DNA of 64,000 bases from Pyrrhosoma nymphula. Taxonomy: Eukaryota > Arthropoda > Insecta > Odonata > Coenagrionidae. Positions 1 through 9,840 of the stretch are shown one piece after another. The notes beneath the pieces were generated by a model, which saw nothing but the letters and a program-made list of their open reading frames with translations, searched no databases and had not been told where the DNA came from. Both the position numbers and the translations under genes were made by a program. Where the stretch lies: contig OY754330.1 of the NCBI GenBank assembly GCA_963573305.1, forward strand, positions 20,680,596-20,744,595, written 5' to 3'. How positions within the stretch are numbered: the stretch's first letter is position 1; each line of letters opens with the position of its first letter.

Positions 1-210
1 ATAAATTTCCTTTTCTAAAACCAAACAAACACCACCACTTCCTTCGTCATTTCCTGAGTACAATATTCTAAATTCTCCACTCCAGAAAGCACCATTGTTG
101 GGCCACCTAATTTCACTTATCCCCATGATGTCTATTTTCATTCTATTCATTTCTAGTTTCAGGTTTTCCAATTTTCCAATCTTAATCAATGACCTAACAT
201 TCCATTTTGC
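1..210 (-). mobile_element. Non-LTR retrotransposon, start of endonuclease (RTE-like), off window edge
   Basis: Reading the minus strand from about 205 down to 1 gives the start of an apurinic-type endonuclease domain. It opens WNVRSLIKIGKLENLKLEM, continues with MKIDIMGISEIRW, then a WSGEFRILYSG segment and SGGVCLVLEKE. The WNVRSL opening and the GISEIRW block are hallmarks of the EEP endonuclease of RTE/BovB-type LINEs. That domain nicks target DNA before target-primed reverse transcription. The visible part (about 65 residues) is open, but the rest lies outside the window, so intactness cannot be judged. A different LINE clade with the same EEP domain is possible. Confidence 0.75.
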
Positions 211-1246
211 AATTCTCCCCAAATCGCCCTTATTCTCTTTATAGCCTCTTGTTGTCCCCTCCCGGAGATCCGAATGGGGGAATATTACTCCGAAATATTG
301 AACTCGAGACTGCTTCATCATTCACGAAACTCCTAACATACAGGAAAGGGATATCCAGAAGGATCTCTAATGGTGTGGTTTCCCGTTTCCTTCTCCATCC
401 TATGCCGTTAATCTGGTGGTTCATTCGCCTTTAGGGATGTTTTCCATCCCAAGGACAAGAGGGTGCCCTTCCTTCTACCCGCTCATCCATCCTCCGAGGA
501 AGCCGTTGGCAACTGGTAGAAGGCGATCTCCATATCCCGGGAGATACTCGGTCTCTGTATTCGTTAGCAGTAAAACAAACGTTGCCCCCTCTCCACCACT
601 AGGAGGTGAATATCAGGATTTTCTCTTTATTGGATCTAGGGCCAAGTAGCATTTCCTAGACCCTCCAGTACTTTTGGAAAGGAAAAAAATCCCAGACAGG
701 TTTTCTGTAATGGCGCGCAAATTCAATTTTAACAGGTTAAAACTTGTTCGTCGTCCCTCTTAATTTCTGAGGTAATATTTCTTTCGTCTCATCCTCGGGT
801 ACCCTAACTCCGTGCCTCATTATTTATCGAGTGTCCCTGTCCATCCATATGGCCCTAGCTGAGCCATCGGCGAGGAACCTTATCTCTATCGCCTCGAGGA
901 CCATATCTACATTGCTTCGCCTTCAAGTTCCACTCCCGCATGATGGAATGCACTCTCAGCTTTGCTCCATCAACGTAAACATTCATTACGAAAAGAATGA
1001 GGGGGCGAATAATGAATCGTCCATCGTTCTTTTACGGCTCTGGTCTGTTCTTTCCCTCGATGTGTCTTGAGCAGTTCGTTTCCTTGAGTCTCGGTAAATT
1101 GTGATTTTGGTGTTGGGTTTGTCTTGCGAGAGGATTTTCTCAATCCGTACTTTTTCGAAATGTTTAAAGGAATATTCCATATAATTACATCGCATAGAAA
1201 ATAGAGTGCTTTGCGCGAGGAAGAAATTTTATTAGATCTGTGAGCA
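211..1246. other. No gene seen; possible LINE 5' leader then unassigned sequence
   Basis: The stretch directly upstream of the endonuclease start, to roughly 650, is richer in GC than its surroundings. It has short open frames on both strands and could be the 5' untranslated leader of the LINE. From about 700 to 1246 I see no coding signature, inverted repeat or RNA gene that I can defend. Confidence 0.3.
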
Positions 1247-3073
1247 GATGATTTGTCAGATGTGCCTTGATGACGAAGAGAACGACGAGAGCGGAAGTGA
1301 TTCCGATATTATACTGAAGGTCAAAAATAGAAAAACCACTCTCCTCTTGATAAGTGAAAATAACTCCGATAAGAGTGCCAACTAAGACAATACTTCACCA
1401 GGAATCTTTACTATATGGAAAAAATAGATTCTGAGAGGGATTTAGAGCAATTTTTGAGCCAACCTGAAGTAAAGCGTGTACCAGAAAATTCTATCATTAC
1501 CCTTGATGTAGTCTTACTGTTTGTTGCCGATGACTTTTTCGAAATGATGTGCTTTCAATCCAATCTGTATTGCCTTCAAAACCAACATAAATGCAAGCTA
1601 TTACAAAAAACAGGGAAGTGGTCAGACTACCATTGGTGAAATGAAAAACATTCTTTGCGACTTTGATTCTCATGGGGCAAGTGAGGAAAGATTCACTGAT
1701 ATATAAACAAAAGCAGGAACTATCACTTGATGGAGGGATGATTTCGTGGAGAGGAAGATTAAAAATCAAAACCTATAATCTAGCCAAAATAATTAAGTAT
1801 GGGATACCAGTTCGAGTGGTTTGTTATAGTGATTCTGGCTACATTAGTAATTTAGAAATATATTAGGCCGAAGGAAAAAATTAGGAAAAAAACATCTTTT
1901 CGCTTCTGCAACCTTATCTAAACCTTTGGCATCATGTCTATCAAGATAATTATTATAAAAGCGTAAAAATAGCAGAACTGTTGTTTGATAATAAAGTCAG
2001 AGTTTGTGGAACCATCAGGCAAAATAGAGGGCTGGTATTAAGGTTTCTGGTTCTGCGATTAAATTATTTGATATTATGCGACAGTTTCGCCGTGCTATGC
2101 TGCCGGCTTCGTCGGGCTTTTAAGAACAACAATGGTCTTTTTTTCAAAAAGTAAATAAACAATTCCAGCAGTTGATGATTTTGAGAAGTAAAAAACTTAA
2201 TTTACTTAACTTTAAAAAAAACTTTTAACCTTATTTATTTAAAACTTAAAGCCCGACGAAGCCGGCAGCATAGCACGGCGAAAATGTCGCATAATATTAA
2301 ATAATTTCATCGCAGAACCAGAAACATGAATACCATAAACATGAGCTGCGAAAATCTACAAAAAAATAGAGGGCTCTCTGCCACATTAAAGAGTGAGGCG
2401 AAAACATTGAAAAAGGGACAGTGTACGTTTTCTCGTAAAGGTGAAGCGCTTCTGGTGATTTTTAAAGACAAAATGGAGGTGAGGATTATTAGTACTATAC
2501 ACAGCGCTAAGATAGGTAATGCACAACTGAAAGATAGGATCACAAAACTGTCAATCAAGAAACCTATCTGCATTTAAAAATACAATAAGATCATGGAAGG
2601 TGTAAACAGGGCGGATATTTATGTATCGTATTATACAATCATGAGAGAAACAATGAATTGTCGAAGAAGTTCTGTTGCTTAATTTTTGTGCTTTTGTTAA
2701 TGCTTTTAGAGTTTTTAAAGCCCTAAATGAATAAAATAGCATTCGATTCAAAGACTTTCCGCTCCAGACCCCCAAAGAGTGGGCAGCGAGTAGAAAGGAG
2801 CCAGATGAGTCATCTTCGGAGGACGACAGCGATGATACGCCGACGCAGCGTTTTCGTTCGAGGGATCACCCACATCGTCTCTCGAGGGACCTTAGTAAAC
2901 ATCCTCTCGCTCCTATCGTGGGAAAAGGGAAGAAAAAATACCGCACAAGGAGATGCAAAATGTGTGCTCCAAGAAAACGTAGGAAGGAGACGAGGTATGT
3001 GTCCTCTTCTTGCGGTGTTACACTCCACAAAGGAAAATGTTTCATGGAGTATCACACAAAGAAGAAATACTAA
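1247..3073 (+). pseudogene. piggyBac-family transposase relic
   Basis: The plus strand, read with several frame changes, spells a piggyBac (PGBD) transposase. An acidic N-terminus lies at 1247-1390, followed by FTIWKKIDS. A block at 1663-1865 includes SWRGRLKIKTYN and YGIPVRVVC. HHVYQDNYYKS at about 1930, including a candidate catalytic Asp, and VCGTIRQNRGL follow just before 2033. The text resumes at 2363 with NRGLSATLKSEAKTLKKG and IISTIHSAKIG, then NRADIYVSYYTIMRET near 2600. The end is a Cys/His-rich tail (RRCKMCAPRKRR, then SSCGV and CFMEYH) closing at about 3073. The family is a cut-and-paste DDD transposase that targets TTAA. This copy is dead: it has internal stops (for example at 1639 and 1864), frame changes, a missing segment after the N-terminus, and a palindromic insertion at 2034-2362. 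No flanking piggyBac TIRs were identified. Confidence 0.85.
2034..2362. mobile_element. Palindromic (foldback) element with hammerhead-like cores, inside piggyBac
   Basis: A 329 bp insertion splits the transposase between two direct copies of AAAATAGAGGGCT (2021-2033 and 2363-2375), a 13 bp target-site duplication. The coding sense confirms this: NRGL is read on both sides. The element has inverted arms of about 80 bp (TGGTATT..GTTTCTGGTTCTGCG at the left, complement ending near 2335) around an AT-rich centre, plus an unpaired tail of about 28 nt at the right. Each arm carries CCGACGA, a hairpin GCCG..CGGC, and GAAAC or GAAAA, followed by TGTC. The cores lie at 2253-2288 (+) and 2080-2115 (-). 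This resembles a hammerhead ribozyme core with U4 changed to C. A related copy is at 44026-44290. Confidence 0.7.
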
Positions 3074-6000
3074 AATTATTTGTTAGTATTTCTTCCTAAG
3101 TTCCATTAAAAATCTTTAAGAAAGTTATGACAATTCTACTGAAGCAATGCGTTCAAAAACTATACCTTAAAAATCCGCCGGAACGGAGTGTTGAAACCCA
3201 TTTCATTCCCCGGTACGCAACGTGGATACAAAAGGTATAATAAAAGTTGCAAGCAAAATCAAAAAGGGTTCCCTTTACATGCAGCTGGGACTCGGCTAAT
3301 TTCAAGGGATGGTCATACTGAGTGGATTGTGATATAGGGTGGATGGGGAGGGGTAGATAGGAAGGCTACCAGGTATAAATACTTTGAAAAATAATCTTGG
3401 CTCTTCAATACCAGATAAACGCCGTTTATGTTAAGACTTACGTTTCTAAAGCATGGCCAGTTACTATCCATGAATTCATCTCCATTAAAAACAGTTGGAA
3501 GTAATTTTCAATGTTAGTAAGACATCTGGCTTCCTTACAACGACATCCTAAATCATGATAGAAGCCATGGAATTGAAAGGGCTACAGATATGGTTTATGC
3601 TGTCCAAGGTAAAATTTAGAGATAAATAAACCAAGTAGTAATAGGATTATAAAAAACTAATATTTGGCCAGATAACCATGCCTTCATGAAGGTATGTATC
3701 CCTTCGTCAAATTTCATATTTTTAATTTTCTTCTATCTCTTGAAGAATAGTCTAAGAAAAGACTCAGCATGGTAGATTCTGTTTAATATGATTATAATTC
3801 TTACATTAGTTTATCATAAATTATTCTTGTCATTCAGAATAAATATCACCATTCCTATACGCTGAAATATAGAAAGACATGCATTCACATTTTCAAACAA
3901 TATTGATAAGCTTTCAGAGGGTGAAAAAGGTCTGTGCTGGAAGAACAAAAGAGTAGATGATGTGTCCAAAATGGTCCGAGCTAAAACATAATAATAACAA
4001 CAGCATCATTTGAGAAAATTATGATATTTTGGAGTTGGGCTGGCAAACACTGACCATCTGGGGTGAAATCTGTCCACCGCGGAGAGCTTTAGGTGTGATA
4101 ACAGCCTTAAGAAGGACTTGCTAACGCATAGAAGACCTGGGAAGTCTTAGACTTCTCTCGACTGTCGACATATGCCCATTGTCTCCCATGCAGCCAATAT
4201 GGAAATTGTCAGAGTAAAAAAAACTCACTTTGGACAACATGGCTCACCTCACAGTTTTACAACATATTTGCGCAGTGAGCAATGGCATATTTTTATAATA
4301 GTGTAAATGTGCACCTCATGTGAGAGTGAGACCATGAAATATTTCACGAACCTCAAGTCAAACCAAGTGCCGCTGGAGCAAAAAGTCGGTGCGCACCTAC
4401 AGTGCAATTTCACCCTCATGTTTCTTGACGGTCGAAAATTTTAGAACTGGGGTCAGCTGTTGTATGTAAGCCACGTAAATGATCCGTCATTGACATTGCC
4501 AAAATTGTCAACTGTCTACAAAATTTTGGGTTAAAGCGTACATTTGGAGTACGCAGACTTTAAACTCTTGCGGCATAATTTTCCCCTTGAGGGTTCCAAA
4601 ATGTTTTATAGTTCTCTCTCACACTATATGCACATTTCTACAATTACAACGATGCCGATACTCAACGAGAAAAAAGTTATAAAACTGTGGGGTGAGGTCA
4701 ATTCCAGCTGCCATGTTGTCAAAAATGAGGATCATGGAACCATCAATATTAAGACACATAGAAGACAATTGAGGTTTGTCATTTGTGAAGGAAATTTACA
4801 AACTTACCATATTTGAAGGCATATAAGACGCATCAGCATATAAGACGCACCCCCATTTCAGTAGGGCACACTCAAGAAAAGCGTCCATTAACCTGTGGAA
4901 GGCCATAACTTCACATATAAGGCCCGGGGGTAATTTAGTTAGCCCTAATTTGGATAAAAATGGACATCTTATATTCCGTCAAATACGGTAATGCATAAGT
5001 TTTGGGCGAATTATTTTGTGAGAAAAGTGTCTCGTATATGCCAACAAACATGATAATTTCCAAAATGGAATGCATTATTCTAAATATTTATCTAAAAATT
5101 GGTTTTGTTGAGTGGATCATTTTCTGCAAAATAACAGGCTTCATCTCCATGTATCAAGATACCATCTTCCATCTACTCTCTTCTTAAATGTCTCTTAATG
5201 GATGTGATCAAAGGTAACTTTTACAACCAGCTTAAATTTAATCTAAAATTTAAATTCTTCAAGGGTTATACAAGAGTATATTTATTTTTATAGACCCACA
5301 ATGTTTTGCATAAGCAGTGGTCTTTTGAACCTATTATTAATTAAGGTAGCTAATTTAATGCATAGCAATGACAAGCCACAGTGTATGCAGGAATATTTGT
5401 TCACCAGGAAAAGAGAAGTTAAGAGAAATTTAATGCAGTTTAAAAAAATGCCTAATTCATAGCAAAACATTGTTATACTGAAGTTGTTCTTAATGACACA
5501 GCATGGTCATGATGATTACAAGGATAACATTGAAATAAAATAAGGAAATAATTCAGAGGGTTCATGATGAGGTCTAAAATTTTGACTCTCAAATTTGAAA
5601 AATGTCTTGGTTATCTTGCCATCCATTGGTGATACTTTTTAAATAATTAAGTTACTTAATTAACTCCAATCATTACACTTTAATATCTCAGCAAGTATAT
5701 TGTATTGTAGGAAAAGAGTCCAGTGTACTCACAGCCTACCTGTATAAATATGATGTAGATAGCCATTCTTAGACATCATCAGTGTGTAAACTGAAAAAAG
5801 AGGTTACACCACCCATTCCCACACATCCATTGCCGTTGAAGTGTTGGCCACAAAATGTTATCTGTTATCCGAAGACTTAACAAGGAAAATACCTTCATTT
5901 GCTTTGAGCAACATGGAAATGTGAATTCAAAATGACAATTTTGCAATGTGCTATAAAATGACGTGAGTAGAAGAGTAACGTCACATTCTAAAAAAAACAT

Positions 6001-6164
6001 TCATTGAATGCATATTTTGAAATAATTTCATAAGTAATGTACCAACTTTTGTATTTTTCTCTTAGATACCTGATATTCATCCCAGTTTTTTACATGAACA
6101 TTAACACACAACACATTACTTTTTTAAGGTATAAAACAATTTTTTCCAATTTGGTCAGTTTAGT
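3074..6164. other. No gene seen; AT-rich intergenic sequence
   Basis: Only short, unconvincing frames are present. The stretch 4810-4990 has the look of a dispersed DNA-repeat end: CATATAAGACGCA is repeated in near-tandem and AATACGG follows. I could not find its partner terminus. Nothing else is assigned. Confidence 0.4.
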
Positions 6165-6400
6165 ATGGATGTAGACAAAGGATTGATATCGATACAGCTA
6201 GGATTTTATAAATAAAAATGATTTTAAGCATTCGACTTGGTTCAACCAAGTAAAATGAGAATACTACGGGTGTTATCATTATTTATGAAAGCACGATATT
6301 GGCATAGCGTTGATTTTTTGTAATAAATCAACAGAGATAAGAGAAGCATCATCTCATTTATTTTAAATACTATTGCTACCAAGTTAAACCTGCATGATAA

Positions 6401-6594
6401 AAAGGGAGGAATCAGGCGAGATGTTGTGGAATATGAACATAATAAGAACTAAGACGATGCAATTTTCTACAGATAAAATTTTTAATCGACCCGGGTTTCG
6501 ATGCACTGCATCACCTGATGATGCAGTGCATCGAAACCCTCGTCGATTAAAAATTTTACTAATGGAAAATTGCATCTTCTTAGTTCTTATTATT
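6401..6594. mobile_element. Palindromic element with hammerhead-like core and 11 bp TSD
   Basis: This 194 bp insertion is bracketed by CTGCATGATAA at 6390-6400 and 6595-6605. The paired arm of the inverted duplication (about 20780-20810, minus) has that sequence only once and so preserves the empty site. Arms of about 73 bp (6439-6511 and 6521-6593) fold onto each other, and an unpaired tail of 38 nt lies at the left. On the plus strand CTGATGA (6515-6521), a short stem, GAAAC (6533-6537) and GTC (6542-6544) have the order of a hammerhead core. On the minus strand GAAAC is followed by the self-complementary ACCCGGGT and then C, but the CTGATGA box is degraded. The element is non-coding. Confidence 0.75.
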
Positions 6595-7959
6595 CTGCAT
6601 GATAAATGCCCATTCATTATAATTTCGGATTATAAAATGTAGTGGCAAATTTCTCATTTCATTTTAGAATTTCTCATTTTGTGTAAGTATGCATATATTC
6701 AGATGCCTACATTAAGCATGATGATCTATATAATATCAAACATAATCAATGGGTTTTCATTCATTACACGGAAATAAATTGAATGCCTTCACGTGCTTTT
6801 TTATTAACATCGTGGGTTTAATAATAAATAAATTCGTGTCTCTATGCTTAATGCACAAATTTCAAAACAAATAACTCATATCTGATTATTTGCCTTATTT
6901 TAGTATTTAGTTGCAGAGGTAAAGAGGTTGTCAACATTTAGTGCTGTCTATCCCCACGCATGAAAATGTTTATAGTTTGAATTCTAAGATAGAGGAGACG
7001 GGAAACCTTGATTACAACACATGAACCACACTGGGAAAATTTCCAAACAGTATTCATGTTTGTAGGATATGTTTTAAAAAGCTTTGACTATAGTAATGTC
7101 GGCTATGCACATAAAACCAACACGTGCAGATAACAGGAAGAAACGCTCCCTTTTTATCAGCAGGCTTTTGCTTCAACCTTTTTTCGAAACAATTCTCTTT
7201 TTAAAGCGATTCTGAGTATTCAGTTTACAGCTAGATATCCCTAATCTTTTCTAGAGGTATTTGAAACAGTACTAACGACAATTCTTTTCGAAATATCAAA
7301 CACGGCGAGAAATTCTGCATTTATTTTTAGGTCTCGGCCGCGGTTCAACAACATTTCGAAGGAATCGACGTGCATCTACGGAGAACCAATATACTCCATG
7401 ATAAAAAAGTGTTACCAAAGAAAGACAGTTAATGCATAAAAACCGACAACAATTAAAAAAAATGTTTTCCTTGTAAAATTTAATCAGTTAGAAAAACCAC
7501 ATGTCCTATTTTTTACCTCGGTTACATTTTCCTGAAAAATAATTTAGAGTAAACTACTTTTAAAACCTATATACATTTAAACAGGTAATGGTAATGAATG
7601 TGTTCAATCTCAATTTCAGCCAGAGGTACGAAGGAGTTTTATTTATGAAATGAAATACAGAATAATGAATTTTTCCTGGCAACTTTACGCCATAATCACT
7701 GAGCTTCACCACGAATATCAAACACCCTGAGTCACATTTGTGCAGGAAATCGCGCACCAATAATAAAAAAATAACTTGACCCATTCACACTGGTATCCTA
7801 TCATTTCACTCCTGGGGTAAAAGGAAGGTAGAGGGTGGCACTGGTCCAGGGATGCGGTGGCGAATTCGTCGGAGGAGACCTCGTAGAACCTTGGGGACGA
7901 CAGGCGACGATACCCGCCGCGCCAGTCCTCTGCTCTCTGTGCTTCTTCCACACCTTACG

Positions 7960-8232
7960 TCAGCCACGCCTGCCCGTGGAGAATGAAGTTCGAGCCACCG
8001 CATGGCGGCAACTTACGCTGGCTAAAAAGGCAAGGGCTCTGTTGTCATTCACATCTGGGAATACAACCATCCATGAAGTGCCAACACGTCTTAGTTCAAT
8101 CCCTCGTCCCAAGGGTTGCAGAAAGTTCATCATCCTGTCCAACGACCAATACTGCTCCTGTCTCCTTGGGACGACGACCATCGCCCTGATCGGCATGGTT
8201 TCAGGCACCTGAACAGAATACAAAAAAGGCAC
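7960..8232 (-). pseudogene. Unrecognised small ORF, left-arm copy
   Basis: A 90-residue frame on the minus strand contains MNFLQPLGRGIELRRVG, followed by a WMVVFPDVND segment. Its partner in the right arm (18898-19149, plus) keeps the same frame over about 80 residues with mostly conservative changes (for example EQYWSLDRMM against ERYWSLERMM). This suggests the block was once protein-coding. Both copies have a shared TGACGTAAGG just after the frame that could be a splice donor. I do not recognise the family. It may be a host exon or part of a larger mobile element. Confidence 0.4.
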
Positions 8233-8868
8233 TTAACGACCGCTCCCTTATTTGGTACTTGGATTAAAACGAAAATCATGATCCACGGTCAATCCGATTT
8301 GAGCCTTAACACGCAATCTGTATGCATGGCAACTATTTTAAACTGTGGATATATACTAGATTAGATCCAAAGTTATATCCACAAGGTATTAATATATATA
8401 GTCACATCTTGCCCTATTGCTGGCTTTGGGTCTAAGCATAATAACAGTGACAATCAGTTAAGAGGGAATGATAAGGTTTAATGAAATGTAAATAGGAAAA
8501 AGATTCATTTGCGGAAATTGTGCCGACGAATGTTTCTCGTCGACCCACTTGCCAAGTCATATATTCATGGCGTACGTATTTTGATTATCGCCGTTTGGCA
8601 CCCACTGGGCGATAGTACGAAATGCAAGAGCCAACACTTTGTAATCAGCAATAATTGCCGCAACTCAACGGGGCAGAGCGAGCGTATTGTCATTAAATAG
8701 TTTCTTCTTACTGCGGATGGTCGCTCCAAGTTGCTATGGTGATTCAAATTCAAAGAAAGCGGGTCTTTTTTCGTAAAAAATGTGAAAAAGTTGTCTATAA
8801 TTTTTTAAATTTTTTTTAAAGAAATAGCAGGAAAAGTTACACAGAGTAGTTTTAGAATGGGGGTATAA

Positions 8869-9840
8869 AGACTGGCGACAGTATGGGAAAATTCGCGGCC
8901 GTCATCTAGGTACAGTAGACCGAGTAAGTTTCTATTCGCAAAGGAAACATCTAATCTTGCGATTCAAGGAAAAATCAATATCTACGAAGAAATAGAGAAT
9001 TTGCAGCCGTCAATAATAAATGAAGAAGTGAGGGTACAAAATCATTTGGCTCCTACCATGGGAGATGGAAAAGCTATTAGTGCTCTAACAGGTATCTCAT
9101 CCCAGGCATTTAATTTTTGCAGAGCAACTCCAAGATTAATGAACAACAATGATCAACTTTTGCTTAGGCCTATCAATAAGGAAGTGTTCATTTACGGACT
9201 CTCAACTCTACACGCTTGGATACGGAGCTTTGAATACACATTGCACGTATCAAATAGACTGGATATAAAAAAATGGCAAGCAAAAACTGCTGAAGAGAAA
9301 AGACTTGTAGAAGTTAGGAAAAAATCGATTTTCATCAGATTCATGATAGAAACAAGCCTAGTTGTGGACACTCCAAAGCACAGCAGCGGCACATTTATCG
9401 ATGGAAATACTGCCCGACGATTTTTTGCGAACCCTGCTTCTTCATCTTCCATCCAAGGGGTAGATGAGAATTTGATAAAACGGTTTTCAGTAATTTTGTA
9501 TGCAATTGCATCCAAGCGTGCAATCGATGTCGAATCCTTTAAAAAATGCACTCTTACAACTGCTAGGAGATGTGTAAAGTTATACGGTTGGTACTGCATG
9601 CCCGCCTCCATTCACAAAATTCTGTTTCGTGGAGCAGCCATTATTGCTTCCGCCCCTTTGCCCATTGGAATTTTATCTGAGAAATCTCAGGAATCTAGAA
9701 ATAAGGACTGTAGAAAATACAGGGAAAATAACACAAGAAATATTTTGCTGCAGGTGGTGAATGAAGATATGCTGAATATACTTATCTTTGTTTCGTCAGA
9801 TCCAACCATCACCTCGCAAAGGAAGCTACAGAAAAAATAA
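8869..9840 (+). pseudogene. Unrecognised ORF relic of about 320 codons
   Basis: An open frame runs from after a stop at 8866 to the TAA at 9840. It has no ATG in its first 60 codons, so it looks like the 3' part of a longer gene. The first in-frame Met is near 9058. Landmarks are SKFLFAKETSNLAIQG, then KINIYEEIENLQP, STLHAWIRSFEY, TARRCVKLYGWYCMPASIH, and a C-terminal Lys-rich tail. It has no transmembrane segment or zinc-finger pattern. It lies in the spacer of the inverted duplication with no other coding neighbour. I believe similar sequences recur as repeated uncharacterised proteins in invertebrate genomes, but I cannot verify that. I assign no function. It could be a retained fragment of an unclassified mobile element. 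Confidence 0.5.

Larger units (their letters stand above)
6165..8405 (+). repeat. Left arm of a large inverted duplication
   Basis: This arm is the diverged reverse complement of about 18690-21045. Matching landmarks include AGTATGGAT followed by GGATTGATATC at the outer end, and the segments around ATATTGGCATAGCGTTGAT, AACACGTGCAGATAACAGGA and CGACCGCTCCCTTATTTGG. They run collinearly through the arm to the inner end near 8405. The arms differ by substitutions and small indels. They also differ by private insertions: the foldback element 6401-6594 is only in this arm, and a block at about 20160-20510 is only in the other. The spacer between arms is about 10.3 kb. It could be an inverted segmental duplication, or two copies of one dispersed repeat that landed in opposite orientation. 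Confidence 0.8.

Noticed and set aside
6384..6642. Paired ORFs of about 80 residues on both strands
   Set aside because: They are two readings of the same palindromic element 6401-6594.
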